A stretch of 64,000 bases of DNA from Procambarus clarkii (GCF_040958095.1 NC_091237.1:15477036-15541035); one strand, 5' to 3'. Numbered from the stretch's first letter, positions 10,370 to 23,536 are shown. Program-made: numbers and translations. Notes: generated from the letters alone by a model not told the origin.

Positions 10370-10660
10370 AATACAGGCGACTGGAAGGTCAATACACCTT
10401 TGTTCCCATAGCGTCTGAGACGCATGGCCCCTGAGGTAGGAGCGTCTGGATTTTTTTTCAAAGAATTGGGTTCCAGGCTCGTTGACATCACCAGAGACCC
10501 AAGGGCTGCCAGTTTCTTGTTTCAGCGCCTCAGTGTGGCGATCCAGAGGGGAGACTCCTGCTGCGTCCTCGGTTCCCAGAAGCGGAAGAGCTCCAAGAGA
10601 TCCATAGCCTTTAAACACTCATTGTATTAACCTATGTACATTTTGTAACCTTTAAAACCA
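10370..10660 (+). pseudogene. Retroelement ORF C-terminal remnant
   Basis: A plus-strand frame (10424-10630) reads GFFFKELGSRLVDITRDPRA and QRLSVAIQRG, a pattern I recall from the C-termini of invertebrate retroelement polyproteins. Upstream, YRRLEGQYTFVPIASETHGP is in another frame, so at least one frameshift is present. The clade was not resolved. Confidence 0.5.

Positions 10661-10663
<3 letters not shown>

Positions 10664-10750
<87 letters not shown>
10664..10750 (+). repeat. (TA)n microsatellite
   Basis: About 87 bases of pure TA. Confidence 0.95.
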
Positions 10751-10753
<3 letters not shown>

Positions 10754-11689
10754 GTCTGCACGATACATTTTATCCCTCGGATTTTCAGGACGAAGTAAAA
10801 AAGAGAAGTAGGACAGTAAATTTCAGAATTATCTATGATTATAACCATCAAGCGACATAATATATCTTCAAGTTGGTTTGCACACGATCAACGTTCCAGA
10901 ATCTCGTCGAAATTATGACACGAGAAATTTCAAGTTGTGTGGATGACGAGAGAGATTACCTTAATAATATAATATATTTCCCCTTACTCAAGCATTTGTC
11001 ATGGTAGATGACACGCAAGATTTTTTGGCAATTTTAAGTAAAAAAAATATGTATACATAATTTGTTTCAAAAGCCGGCTATAGTGGACATTTTTTCCACC
11101 GCATTCGAGAATTAGCTTCGGTCATTGTATTTTCTCGAGTAAATATATTACTGAAATATTCTTCGTTTAGCAGTTAAAAGCAATTTTAGGATTTAATGAC
11201 ATTTCATTCCACAGAAATAAACATTCAATATCCTGGAAAGGTTGCAGCCATGTTCAAAGAGCGCTGATGCCCAACTGTATTTGTCCGCTGCGTTCCATAC
11301 GCTGTTGTAAGCCTCTTGTTGAATCACTTGTGACACAAAAGATTATTGATTGTATTTGTGTGGGTGATTAAATATGTATGTATATGTATATATGTATACG
11401 TATATATATGTACATGTATGTATGAGTATGTGTACATGTATATATAACATTAATAATTTTGTAACTAGCGTCAAAAGATTGTTATTTGCTTAGCTAAACG
11501 AACTAGAGGGTTCAGTTCCTGAACCGATTATGTGCCTCTGTAATCCTTTACACCACCGCTCACGGGATGGGTATGGGGTGCATAATAAAGAAAGAAATTG
11601 AATTGTTCCATACGAAATCTATGTAAACATAGAGTAGAACGCCCACTATGCTTGGTCTGCTAGTCACGTGCCATTTTGGTTATTAAAGA
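10751..11689. other. AT-rich, no gene seen
   Basis: No coding signature. A TATGTA/TACATG simple tract lies at 11375-11450. Confidence 0.4.
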
Positions 11690-12030
11690 CAATAGCAAAA
11701 TAGTGGTGCAATATCCACCTTACACCTCTCATTACCCCCTAGCTCTACAAACCACACTGGTGGTACACTAACAAGGGGACCCAAGTGGAAACTTAGTACC
11801 CAAATTACAGGGACGTTAGAAAGAACTTTTTCAGTGTCAAGAGTAGTTAACAGATGGAATGCATTAGGCAGTGATGTGGTGGAGGCTGACTCCATACACA
11901 GTTTCAAATGTAGATATGATAGAGCCCAATAGGCTCAGAAATCTGTACACCAGTTGATTGACAGTTGAGAGGCGGGACGAAAGAGCCAAAGCTCAACCCC
12001 CGCAAGCACAACTAGGCGAGTACAGTATAG
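11690..12030 (+). mobile_element. 5'-truncated LINE family 1 copy
   Basis: Matches the 3' end of the intact LINE at 39515-42617, from the K-N-F-F-S-V segment through the stop and the GAGGCGGGAC...CAAGCACAACTAGGCGAGTAC tail. Confidence 0.8.
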
Positions 12031-13199
12031 CTTTGCTTTTCCATACACCAACCTCGCTCTTTCCCTTCACTCATAATCATGTTTATTAACATATGATAAG
12101 AGACCACAAGCCGGTTCAGGTGCTGTTAACTTGTTCACCGGTGTTGCTTCTCCTCTCACAAGGTCCTGTGAACCAACGCTGTACATACAAAAACAATTCA
12201 GAATGCATAACAATAAAACTTTTGTAGTTATTCGCCATCTGCTGCTGCTTCTAAGAACAGTCTTATTCACTACTGCGAGACATACATAAATACATTAATT
12301 TATCGTGTGGCGCTTCCTATTTAAATAGGAAATTCAAAAGAAAGATAAGATAGGCTTTAACTATAGATAACGCTACACCTGTTGCATTTAATTAATAAAG
12401 GCTTTATACAAGCGAGACGTTGTCTATAATTAAAGGCTACTCTCATCTTGCTGTTTCGTTCCATTGTTGTCAACAGGTTGTGGTCTTCACTATCAACTGT
12501 ACCGAAGCAATAAATTCCTTTTGCAATTACTAATAGGCTTTGATGACCTCATTCTGAACTAACCCGAAATTTTGATGACCTCAATCTGAACTAACCCGAA
12601 GCTTTGTTATCATTACCATATTTACATAAGGGCCACTGACTCTAATGGCCTCGACGAGGACGGGAAGCCGGCGGCTTGTCGAAGATACCCTCCACCCCCC
12701 TTTATTTGTCTTGATACTTTCTAGGGGGATTTGTGAGTTATGATTTGAAGATATGATTTACTAAGCATGACAAAGTGCGTGTCAGAGCCACACGAACAGC
12801 CAGCAACAGGTGCTGTGTATACTGCTGCCACATCATGCTTCGTGACAAAGAATACCTCCGTGAAATCATGTTTCGTGTCAATTAATTTACGAGTTCTTTT
12901 TTTTATACTGTCACTAATACGAAAGTTTGAAGGTATTAACTCGAATTAACAGCTGGAAGAAATGCAAGCAAGCGTGCATCTGCTATGGCCTGTTGCACGT
13001 GTTTTTGTTGCAACCTTAACCTAATATTTTAAAGGTCTTAGTTTTTGTGTTCATTTGACGCTCATGAGGTTACTTGTTAAGGTCTTATGCACATTCTCAA
13101 GAAAAACGAAGAATAAAGGGTGACATAAGTGAAGTATATACAGTAAAGGATGAAAGGGTATAAAAAAAAGTTTTAAATATATCAACAAAATAGAACTAG
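12031..13199. other. No gene; two small repeats
   Basis: 12538-12602 is two copies of a ~33-bp unit (GATGACCTCAATCTGAACTA...). 12620-12720 (GGGCCACTGACTCTAATGGC...GAAGCCGGCGGCTTGTC) recurs at 15905-16000 and looks like a dispersed element end. Confidence 0.5.
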
Positions 13200-13562
13200 A
13201 AACAATGACTATAAATCGGTTAATTTTAGATTCAGGAAATGGATAAATACAGATTTTTTTTAACAGGGTTGTTGAGTTATTGAACAAATTATCGGGTAAT
13301 ATAATACACGTGGGTTTACCGGATTGTTTCAAGTGTAGGCTAAACATATGTATGAATGAGAAAATCTTTTTGGAGCAGGACAGTGGGATTAAACCAGCGT
13401 CCCGGGACACCACAGACGCGCACCGGCTCCAAACACTTATACATATTTATATTACGTTATTGTGATTTTATTGTGAATATGAATATAGGTGGATATAAAT
13501 GGTGGCTGCCTCCTATGGGCCAGAAGACCTTATGCAGTTTCCTTGATTTTCTATGTACTTGA
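13200..13562 (+). pseudogene. LINE family 2 C-terminal remnant
   Basis: Broken frames read LPDCFKCRLNICMNE and GYKWWLPPMGQKT. The same end (CFKRGLDI..., then the GAATGG...GGAGCTGCCTCGTATGGG stretch) recurs at 51735-51860. These are typical terminal residues of arthropod LINE ORF2 proteins. Confidence 0.55.
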
Positions 13563-15251
13563 AAACAATTTTTTTAGGTAAATTAAAATTATTTGCAACT
13601 GGTTCACGACACATGAGTGTTTTTATTTTATTGAAGAACACTAGGGTGTTCTAGCAGCCTCGGAGTTGCCGAGGCTGTCATTAGACTACGCTTCCCGCAC
13701 CGCCATTAGGAGGGTACGAGCTACATAAAATATACTCATGCACATGTCAAAACTGATGACAAGAAACACGCGGCTGAATTCATGGTGTGTACCAAATGAT
13801 CATCTAATTGTCTGAGTGCCTATTTCAAATTGTCTCTATATCTAGTCATAAAGGTATATGTGTGTACGTCTAGCAACTACATGTGTATGTTTATCACTCA
13901 GCATGTTCGGTAATATGTTTTTTGTTTGTGTTGAGTTTATATATGTATGAACACGTTGTACTGAACGGGGTAAGAATAGCTTGAGCTACCTCATCCCTTT
14001 GTGGGTATTTTACCTCAATAAAATTATTTCAACTCAAAATAAAATGCATTAAAAACTAACTGTTATCACTATTCTGACACTGACAAAACTATTTCTTATA
14101 TTTCTGTCTCAGTGACTTAGTTTCCACCTGTGTTAAAATAATCGTTAGTTGTCTATTTCATTGAAAATTATGTATGAAGTAATCATGTCTCTTCTATCTT
14201 CTAATGATTTGAAGATTATTTGTTAGTTTCGTCGTAACTCACTTCCCAGCTCAGGTAGTCTTGCAGCATACCTATGGACATCCATTTTCGTTATTTTGTT
14301 TAACGAGATATGGATTCCACGTTGTTTCCGCGCATTCCAGAATTGTTCTGGCATTTGCAGTATACAGGACTATGGATTATTCCTTAAGATAAATGTTATA
14401 TTGGCTAACTTAGTATAAACAGCTGTGATATCCATTCGCGGGAGACTGCAGATATATATAGATTCGGTGCAACATTAACCCTCCAGGCCCCTAGAAACGT
14501 GATTCTAGGAGAGTTTCCTCTCCCATTTGTACCTAATGTCCAACTTCCTATATCCAGCATTCAAATGTCATTATTTTGCACTTGCAAGAGTTAAACTCGA
14601 GTAACCACTTGTTGGACCATTATATAATTGTCTTGTCATCCTGCAGTTTCTTGTAATATTTCCCTATTAATTCTCTTCATATTTTGTATCATCGTCAAAC
14701 ACCTAGAGAAATGAGTCTGTTCCCTCTTGAAGATCATTTACATATACCTGGGAAAAAATTGGGCCTAGAACTGACACGTGAGAGACTACTAGTAATATTT
14801 CGCTAATGTGAAGCTATCTTTCACTATGACTATCTGTCTTCTGTTGCTTAGATACTCCCTCATCCACTGGAGCACCTTCCCTGTCACTCATCTACCTACT
14901 CGCCTAGACGTGTCTTCCTAGATATGTCTATAAACAAATAAATAATATAGATGTGTTTACAGTGTCAAGCAATAGCTCTCTTTCCCCGCCTTTCCATCAC
15001 CTGGTCGGTTAGTACAATGACTTTCATTAAATTTGCTCCTCGATGATCTTATAGCCTATTGCGCTCGCTTGCGAGTACTAAACGTCTCTCATGTGAGCAA
15101 GTTTCAATCACATAAACACTTGCAATCCTTCTCATGTTGAAATACACGGTACAGTATTCCTACAATAATATTCCTTTATCATTACTAACCTTTCTTCCAG
15201 AACACCCAGACAAATTTTCTGACAATTGTGAGATTGAGCAAACGAAACAGC
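13563..15251. other. No gene recognised
   Basis: AT-rich sequence without convincing ORFs. Some segments (14200-14900) look like weathered minus-strand LINE sequence, but I could not read a frame. Confidence 0.35.
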
Positions 15252-15792
15252 AGTAACAATCTTGTAGACGCCACCACACACAATCTTGTAGACGGAGCAA
15301 CAAAAATGATGTTGACCAGACCACACACTAGAAAGTGAAGGGACGACGACGTTAACGGACCGAAACGTCGTCGTCCCTTCACTTTCTAGTGTGTGGTCTG
15401 GTCAACATACTTCAGCCACGTTATTGTGACTCATCGCCTGCAACAAAAACGATCTTGTGGACGCAACGACAAAAACAATCTAGTGGACGCAACAACAAAA
15501 ACAACCAAGTGGACGCAACGACAAAAACAATCTAGTGGACGCAACAACAAAAACAACCAAGTGGACGCAACGACAAAAACAATCTAGTGGACGCAACAAA
15601 AACAACCAAGTGGACGCAACGACAAAAACAATCTAGTGGACGCAACAACAAAAACAACCAAGTGGACGCAATAACAAAAACAATCTAGTGGACGCAACGA
15701 CAAAAACAACCAAGTGGACGCAACAACAAAAACAACCAAGTGGACGCAATAACAAGACCAATCTCCTGCACGCAATAAGAGCAGTCTTGTAG
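15252..15792 (+). repeat. 26-bp minisatellite split by palindromic element
   Basis: Units such as CAAGTGGACGCAACAACAAA alternate with a TCTAGTGGACGCAACGAC variant, about 13 copies from 15441. Older units lie at 15252-15310. The palindromic element copy 2 interrupts the array. Confidence 0.8.
15311..15439. mobile_element. Palindromic retroposon-like element, copy 2
   Basis: 129 bp flanked by 14-bp repeats GCAACAAAAATGAT (15297-15310) and GCAACAAAAACGAT (15440-15453). Positions 15309-15408 are two 45-bp perfect arms around a 10-base loop. The same tail as copy 1 follows and ends ...CATCGCCT. Confidence 0.85.
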
Positions 15793-16180
15793 CTGAAAAA
15801 AACAGCACTTTTGCAGTTTGGAGGTCATTCCCCGGTTTAAGACCCTTTAATTTACATGAAAATATGGTTGAGTAGGTATTTTGGATGATCCAATATTTAC
15901 CTGAGGGCCACTAACACAAATGGCCTCGGCGAGGAAAGGAAGCCGGCGGCTTGTCAAAGGTCCCCTCCCCCCCTAATTTTTCCTGAAATTATTTTTCCAT
16001 CTGGATTTTGAACTGCAGTAACATCGCACTTAAAAGAGCTTTACATATATAGAGAGTACACTCGACTGTGTGTATGTATTTTATGTTTAAAATATTCAAT
16101 GGTTTCAGAAAAGAAAGGAGTTGCAAGCTGTCTGGGGTTGTTATTGTTTTACCTGCTGATTTATGTTCAGTAATTGTGTG

Positions 16181-16345
16181 TGTTTAACACGGGAGACATC
16201 TCCCGTCACGCAGGGTGCAGTCGCACCTCCACAGATCTCCAGTATCAGCTCTTGATACTGGTAATGGCTCAAAAGGGCCACCACTTACGGGCTATTCATG
16301 CCCGTGCCACCTTTTGAGTGGCTTAATCTTCATCAATCAATCGTG
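16181..16345. repeat. Hairpin-rich structured repeat
   Basis: Four successive inverted repeats: CGGGAGA/TCTCCCG (16190-16205), GGTGC/GCACC (16214-16227), CCAGTATCA/TGATACTGG (16239-16261) and a compound stem CTCAAAAGG/CCTTTTGAG enclosing ACGGGC/GCCCGT (16268-16317). I believe the sequence recurs in decapod genomes, from memory only. No ribozyme core was recognised. Confidence 0.6.
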
Positions 16346-17091
16346 TGTTTGAGGTCATTTTGAGTTGTAGATCCCCACGTGCAACTACCGTAGGCGAGAT
16401 ATGGATAGATTAGTAAACAATATAGTAATATCAGGACAGAGTGAAGTGCACAGTAATGGCCGTATAGATTTGAAGCTATTGAGTGAAATCAGAAAGAATA
16501 TGGTGGGGTGAAATATGAGAGAAAAAAGGGAGAGATAAGCGAGGGTTTAAAAGGGCGTGTGGGAGCGAGGGGGAGATGACAGGGGCGAGAGGGGAAGGTA
16601 ATGTGTGTAGGAGGGAGGGTGTCCTAGACCAGTGTCCACAGCCGGGACACTCCTGGTCAACAGTGTCGGCAGATCATCCCACCATCATACTCGGTACAAG
16701 CAGATTATATCGTCGACCCCTCCCCTCATCCCCCTACAAAATATCACAAGTCGCCATCTACTCTCTTTATCGGTTATTGCTTCTCAAATCTTCACGGATT
16801 CTGAAGATAAAGAGTGAACTCTGAGGCCGTTTCTGAGGGTGTTGCTACAAGACGAAGGGGCCCAGGAACCTCCAGACCGCCACCTGGCCGCCGGAAACGG
16901 AGGTAGTGACGTCCTTTGAGGCGTCATCCTGCATCCTGGTTGTGCTGCCCCATCTCTCTCTCTCCCCCCCCCTCTCATCAGGTCCTGTGGGGTTGTGCAG
17001 GAGATATAATGAGATGCACGGGGCTGTGCATCACTGCAGCGGCACAGCCAGCCATTCCTCTCCTGTCCTCACATCACTGCAAGGCTCTGCC
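16346..17091. other. Upstream region of the candidate peptide gene
   Basis: No independent gene. A strong pyrimidine tract ending in TCATCAG at ~16981 could be an acceptor for the exon that carries the start codon, so 16982-17091 is probably 5' UTR. Confidence 0.35.
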
Positions 17092-18149
17092 ATGAACTTA
17101 GTGAGTTTACAACTTTGTACTTTTTGCCGTATTATTGTTAATGCCTAATTGCTGTGACTTAAATAATTGTTTCGTTAGTTCTTCTTGATTATTTTAGTTC
17201 ATTGTCACTTTTTATTTACTTTTTACACTTCACTTTACTTTTTACACACACAATTGCGAACAAGCTTGAATGGTCCCCAAGCCAACATGTAATCGAAAAC
17301 TCCACATCCCAGAAAGATTCGAACCCAGACAGCCAGAAGCAACCACTGAGCGCTGTCAGATGTTGGGTAAACAGTCTCACGACTACCAACATTTTTGTAC
17401 AGTCAGTTTGGTCTAGAGACTAAGGTACCAGATACGCCAAGGTGCATAGTACACTTTGCATACACCGTGTACTCACTTGAACTTGTGCTTGTGGGGGGGT
17501 TGAGCTTCGGCTTTTTGGTCCCGCCTCTCAACCGTCAATCAACTGGTGTACAGATTCATGAGCCTACTGGGCTCTATTATATCTACATTTGGAATTGTGA
17601 ATGGAGTCTGCCACCACCACATCACTGCCTAATGCATTTCATTTGTTAACTATTCTGACGCTAAAAAGTTCTTTCTAATGTCTCTTTGGCTCATTTGGGT
17701 ACGCAGTTTCCACCTAGTGTCCCTTTGTGCACGTTCTCCATGTTAAATAAACTGGCTTTATCTATGCTATCAATTCCTCTGCGAATCTTGTATGTGGTGA
17801 TCACATCTCCCTTAACTCTTCTTTCTTCCAGCGACGTGAGGTTCAGTTCTCGTAGTCTCTCCTTGTACCTCATACCCCTCAGCTCGGGTACTAGTCTGGT
17901 GGCATACCTTTGAACCTTCAGCAATTTAGTCTAGTGCTTGACTAAATACGGACTCCAAGCTGGAGCTGCATACTCCAGGATTGATCTGACATATGTGGAA
18001 GTTCTAAATGATTCTTTACACAAGTTCCTAAAGGCAGTTCTTATGTTGGCCAGCCTTGCATATGCCACTGATGATATCCTTTTGATGTGGGCTTCAGAGG
18101 AAAGGTCAAGTGCGATATTAACCCCCAGGTCTGTGTGTGTACTCACTTA

Positions 18150-18210
<61 letters not shown>

Positions 18211-18518
18211 AATAAAATAAATAAATAATAAATAAATTTACTTGAACTTGATGTGCTAAGCTCCAATGTACTCACACCTAACCCAGCTTATGTTAAACAT
18301 GCATATATAACACGTTACCTCTGTGTGGGCAGGTAAGTGTGCTGATGCTTGTGATGGCCGCCCTGCTGCTGGCTCCATCTCACAGCCTGCCTGATGCCGA
18401 GGTGCTGATGGAGGTGGCGCCAGACCTCAGGCGCCAAGAATGGGTCCAACCACCACCTCCCCCTCGCTTCCACTACCGGGGCTTCGGGAGACCCAACCCC
18501 AGGACCAACTGGCTGTAA
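17092..18518 (+). CDS. Candidate secreted small peptide precursor, two exons
   Basis: Exon 1 codes ATG-AAC-TTA (17092-17100) and is followed by GTGAGT. Exon 2 starts at 18333 after ...TGTGGGCAG and continues in phase 0. The joined start reads M-N-L-V-S-V-L-M-L-V-M-A-A-L-L-L-A-P-S, a textbook signal peptide, with likely cleavage after S-H-S. The mature part begins LPDAEVLMEVAPDLRRQEW, then has a five-proline run and a basic RFHYRGFGRPNPRTNW end. The frame reaches a stop at 18516-18518, but a perfect GTAAGT donor begins at 18515, so the product may continue into an unseen exon. A tiny first coding exon followed by a signal-peptide exon is common in neuropeptide and antimicrobial peptide genes. 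I recognise no family. A minus-strand LINE copy lies in the intron. Confidence 0.45.
17465..18142 (-). mobile_element. LINE family 1 truncated copy
   Basis: Minus-strand frames (18146-17931 and 17924-17691) read [20 protein letters not shown] and [20 protein letters not shown], matching the C-terminal third of the ORF at 39690-42518, then the 3' UTR to ~17465. It has small deletions and shifts. Its 5' end abuts an AAGTGAGTAC tail-like motif and an (AC)n run. Confidence 0.85.
18152..18206 (+). repeat. (GT)n microsatellite
   Basis: Pure GT run next to the 5' end of the minus-strand LINE copy. Confidence 0.9.
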
Positions 18519-21516
18519 GTTCCAATATCCACAGCCCATTCTCCTCCTGCCCAGCGAACCTGCATTGCTCCGGAAACCATGCGATTATCATATACAACAG
18601 AATAAGTTTATTAATATTAAGGAATAAATAATGCAAAAGAGACAAGGTGGATATGTAGGTACAGTAGCGAGATAGCAGCCTTTATGGTGATACCACAACG
18701 CAATGACCATTTACCAGGATACCATATATGTTGGGCTTTCTGCTTGAACTTCAGTCCTCAGCAGTACCCTTGGTTGTAAACTTGGCGTGAATAAATGGAA
18801 ACCACTTGTTTTGTGTAATATTCCTAATATATTAAGGTACGTACAACTTTTCCGCCACCACTCACAGTATGGGTATATATTAGGCGGTCCATAAAAAAAC
18901 TACTCCAGCCAAAACTCTGTAAATTGTTAATTACTCTTAGATCTGTTAATGCAAGGTCATATGCAAGTGTTTTTAATACACTGCTGCCACAAAGCTAATA
19001 CCAGAAATAAGGGAACTAAGGTATGAAAATATACAAATACAGTACTCACTTGTGCATATGTGGACAGGGACAAACTGTTTAAAATAGGTGTGAATAGAAC
19101 AAGAGAATACAAAGAGGAACCAGAAAAGAAGACGAGTCAGAGGGACATCATTTACTCTGTCTTCAGTTTAAAGCAGTGAATAGGTGGATGGAGCAAGAAA
19201 TGGAAATAGTTAAGGCTATCTACATACACAACTTCAGTTGTAGATAATGTACACCAAAGTAGAAGATGGTGATCGACAGGTAACAGACAGGGCATAAGAG
19301 CTGGAGCTCATTACCCACATGCACAAGAAGGTGATCATGCACATGCATCATATAAAATTTTAGGTAGTAGATGGGAATTAAACAAATATTTTTGTTTTAT
19401 AAAATATTATTTTTTAAATTTTCACAATTTAGTACACAAGGATAAACTTAAACAGCCTGTGTTCAATGTAACCAACTTTCAACAACAAAATCAGACCTTC
19501 ATGGGCAAGTCATTCAACTACTTCTTTAGGCAAAAAGTCTTAGTCCCTGGACATGGTAGGCAAATATTCTGCATCTACACAACATATATCTTTTCAAACT
19601 GTCCCTGTCAGATCATACCTGACAGGGACAGTTTTATTACTAGAAAAATTCTAAGTACTGCACTTCAAAGTATTAACTGGCAAACCAAGGACCATCATAT
19701 TAGCATTGTCACAAATTATGGTTGCCTTGCCTGACCACTACATCTGACAACCACCACCAGACTGCAGCAACTGAGCCCCCAAGCAAACAACCCGAGCCCA
19801 AGAGAGGAGGGGACAGAGACAACCAAGTGACTTGCCTAGCTTAAAATGCTGCTTTCTATTTTACTCATTGCCCAAATTCTGAGCTATGCCACTCAGCTGC
19901 CCCCCTAAGGCAAATCTGTCAGAAAGGAATAAACCAACATACACAAAACTAATAATAGGATAAAAACTCACCTACTCTGCAGAACCATGTGCAACATCAT
20001 CTAGCAATACCAACGCCTCACATCCTACCACCCAAATCCCTCGAGCAGCACACATGGACATCGTGAAGACAGCCACCATGAGATGATACAATGACAGTAA
20101 AGAAGGTGGGTCTTGAAGATGCACTGGGATGCCATCATGTGTGTTCTAAAACTCAATCAGTAATGTCCAAATAAGATGTAACTGAAAAAAAGGCCTAGAG
20201 GGTGGCAAATCTCCACAGGCCATGATCACAAGGATACACCTGTGGTTGACTCAAATTTACCACTATGTGTAGTAGTTGGAAAATCTTATAATGTAATACA
20301 AGGGACCAGAATCTGGTTTTTCACAAAGAGGTACAGTACTCCAAAAGCGAATACTTAGAGGCCAAGAGGAAATATTGCAAATCTGAAATCCAAATACTAT
20401 GGTGAACATGAGGTTGGACAAAGCTCTTACTAAAATAAGGTCTGTTCAAAAAGCACTCATCTCATTCTTGACCAAACTGGTTGAAATCAGAGGAGAGCAT
20501 GGCATTCACTGACAGGTTGGCCTATAGCATGGGCCACAAGAAAGAAAATACAAGGATGCATGTAATAGGTAAATTATGGTGAGATCACAAATCGATCAGT
20601 GAAAAGTAAATCTATAATCTAAAAGGAACACAAGGTGGGCGTCTGCTTAGCATTGAAAGGTCAGATTTGAGAAAAAAAGGATCCACCAATTATAAAGAAT
20701 AAAAGACAGGCTTGGCCAAAGTGGAAATTGAGCTGGAGCCACCTCTTTGGATAAAGCTCTACGAAGAGGTACTATTGGGTAAGAGCTACCTGTTTTTAAG
20801 TAGCCAAGTAATAAAGAACACAAGAAAATGATAATGGAGTGCAATTTACCATTGGAGAATCCTCCGAACAACCTTGTAATGTTGACAGAATGATAACAAA
20901 GGTGCCGAATCAATATGACCACTGCCTACTTCAGTGCAGAACCATAGAGAACTTGGAAGTGTCCTTGTAGCACCAGTGACTGAGCCTAGTTACTTTTGCT
21001 AAGACATGACAAAAGGTAAACATAAAAGCAACCCCGCACTCACAGGTAGTGTTTCTGTACAATGTATGCTGGACAACAACACAAATGCCTATATTCAACA
21101 AGAAAACCCCTTGGGAACTACAAATTAAGTAGAAAACTGGAGAAAACACTGGCACAGTGTTTTCACTGAGGTAATGAAAACATTAGGCACAGACAGAGCC
21201 AGAACAGAGAAAATAACTCTGGTAACTAAGTAATACACGAAGTAACTTTACTGAATTCCAGACTCATTTGCTCAACAACACATATGCCAGTCAACTACAT
21301 TGTGATGTGGCTAAATTCAGGAGACTGTATTTGATAGGTGCTACCATCTGGTGGTGGTCAGGTGGAGTAGCTGCATGGGGACACCAGTGGTTTGCACAGC
21401 TGTGGGGATGGGGGTCACTGGGTTGTCAATTTCTTTCTTGGAAGGGCTTTAATTCTTTTTTAATGTGCTTTCAGACAGCCAAACCAGGCTGGATCACATA
21501 TCCTCCTGTAACATAG
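18519..21516. other. Gene-poor; LINE fragments
   Basis: 19090-19340 is a decayed copy resembling the 3' end of LINE family 1 (AACAAGAGAATACA...GAGCTGGAGCTCA). 20190-20400 weakly resembles repeat family D. No gene was recognised. Confidence 0.4.
19596..19634. repeat. Perfect stem-loop, 16-bp stem
   Basis: AAACTGTCCCTGTCAG (19596-19611), 7-base loop, exact complement at 19619-19634. Confidence 0.85.
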
Positions 21517-21554
21517 CATCTGTATGGAGTTATTGGAATAACTCCATACAGATG
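21517..21554. repeat. Perfect stem-loop, 18-bp stem, 2-base loop
   Basis: CATCTGTATGGAGTTATT, then GG, then its exact complement. Part of the stem (TGGAGTTACTCCATC) recurs just after. Confidence 0.9.
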
Positions 21555-23374
21555 GAGTTACTCCATCTTACAGTAAGTTACCATAAAAAGTTTGAAAATA
21601 GTTCTACGGTGTTAATGCAGATTTGTGACCTACCATGAGCCAGGAGGATCTTTGCCTTAGGGAGCAAGTAAGTGGCACAGCTGAGTAAATACTTGTACTG
21701 AAGTTACTGTACAATGGAAATTCTACAAAACTGTATAGTATTTCAAAGCTTACAAATACTGAACGAGATGAAAATGTTTATAAACGTTAAATCTTACATA
21801 CAAAATGTAAACAACCATGTTAAACAGTACAATACTTACAAACACACTGTGTCTGCATCATACATTAGCTTATATACTAAAATATGACTTAAGAGATGCC
21901 AATAGAAGGTTGTGGTAAGTTGACTAACCTATTCATTCTCTCACTTTTTTTTTATGGATTTGGAGAAGAGAACAAAGTGAAAAATTCATGTAACCAAACT
22001 TCTGCACCTGCACTACTATATTTAACATTTCTTATCACATACTAAAACTACAGAGAACTTATTTGTTCATTTGCCAAATTGTTTACTCTGAAGTTCCATC
22101 GAGACTAGACTGACAGGGATTTACTTATTCAAATCACAACTGCTATCCATAAAGTCATTTACAACAGGACACCAAAGCCTAAACCTAGAGTTATGCACTT
22201 GGGTGAGGTTTGAGTACATGTCTTAACCAACAAGTGTAAATAAAACACTACATATGCTGGCAGTACTTTAGCTGACTGTAGTCATATATACATATCTACA
22301 AATCATTAATCAATTCAATAAAAAAAAAAACTTCATGTTAATGAATACAGCATTCCTACTTAGGCATCATTCAGTACATATCAATAAAAAAAAATATAAG
22401 GAATACTGGTAAGATGAACAGTTATTATAAATGACAAAAATACATTTTATAGAAAAAACAATGTTGTACAAAAAATTTAAATGTTTAAACTATACAATGA
22501 AAATGAAACATATTTCAATTGAAGTTACAGTCTCCTCTCACACTGGGGTTCAACAGATGTAGGAGAAATGACACACATTAAGGATTAAGGTTTGTGCATA
22601 AATAAGATCACTAGTATAATTATGGGGTGTCCCATGACACCCATTTATCATATATCAAGATAAGAATGAGCTTCTCCCACTGCATTGGCAATGATCACCA
22701 GAAAATCTTTCACAAAAGTTAACACAATGTTAAGGCAGTACATTATCCTGTCCTGTGCAGTCTTATAGAAATCTAAGACTGAAAGTTTAATCCACTTTGA
22801 ACTGTGACAATTCATGTAGTTTTGGGTCATGAAATAGCCATCAGTTCCTTGTAGCAACACAGGTATACACAGGCAAGTGAGGGCATATATGATGCATGCT
22901 CAGCCTTTATTTCATTATGAACACCAAATACTCAATGATGGCAATCCTGTCAATTACATTCATCATCAGGATCAATGCACTTAAGGGACCCTGTTGAAAT
23001 ACATCCAATATTTATATTACAGTTTTTATTTATACTATTCATTGTCATTAATACGTTCAAGATATCATTTTTAAGAACTAGAATAGAAACATTCTCAGTA
23101 TTCTCTCCCAGAAATTCATGAAACCATGTTAAAGCAGCCTTAAATTTATATATAGTGGCATAATGTGTATCGAAAGGTAATTATAAATAAATATTCTATA
23201 CAAGAAAACTCTCCTGTGTTATATACAAAGCATATAAATCATCCCCAGGTTTAATTCAGCAATGTATGTTTAAATAACTCTCATTGCCAAAATGGGGTGC
23301 CAAGAGAAATAAAAAGCACCTTTCCAATCTGGTTCCTTGGTTAATCCCATGAGCCTGCATTCTATATGGGGTAC
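21555..23374. other. AT-rich, no gene seen
   Basis: No coding frame or element was recognised on either strand. Confidence 0.4.
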
Positions 23375-23536
23375 ACCTAGCAGTAAATAGTTACCTAGGT
23401 AGTTACCTAGCAGTAAATAGGTACCTGGGAGTTAGTCAGCTGTCACGGGCTGCTTCCTGGGGGTGGAGGCCTGGTCGAGGACCGGGCCGCGGGGACACTA
23501 AAAGCCCTGAAATCATCTCAAGATAACCTCAAGATA
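23375..23536 (+). mobile_element. SINE family B, 5'-truncated
   Basis: The plus strand carries the body GGGTGGAGGCCTGGTCGAGG and the tail ATCATCTCAAGATAACCTCA. The tRNA-like head is missing. A short duplication (CCTAGCAGTAAATAG) lies at its start. Confidence 0.8.

Noticed and set aside
12067-12270. 67-codon minus-strand ORF with a hydrophobic stretch
   Set aside because: Hydrophobic segment is internal, no splice or promoter context, no family resemblance; likely chance.
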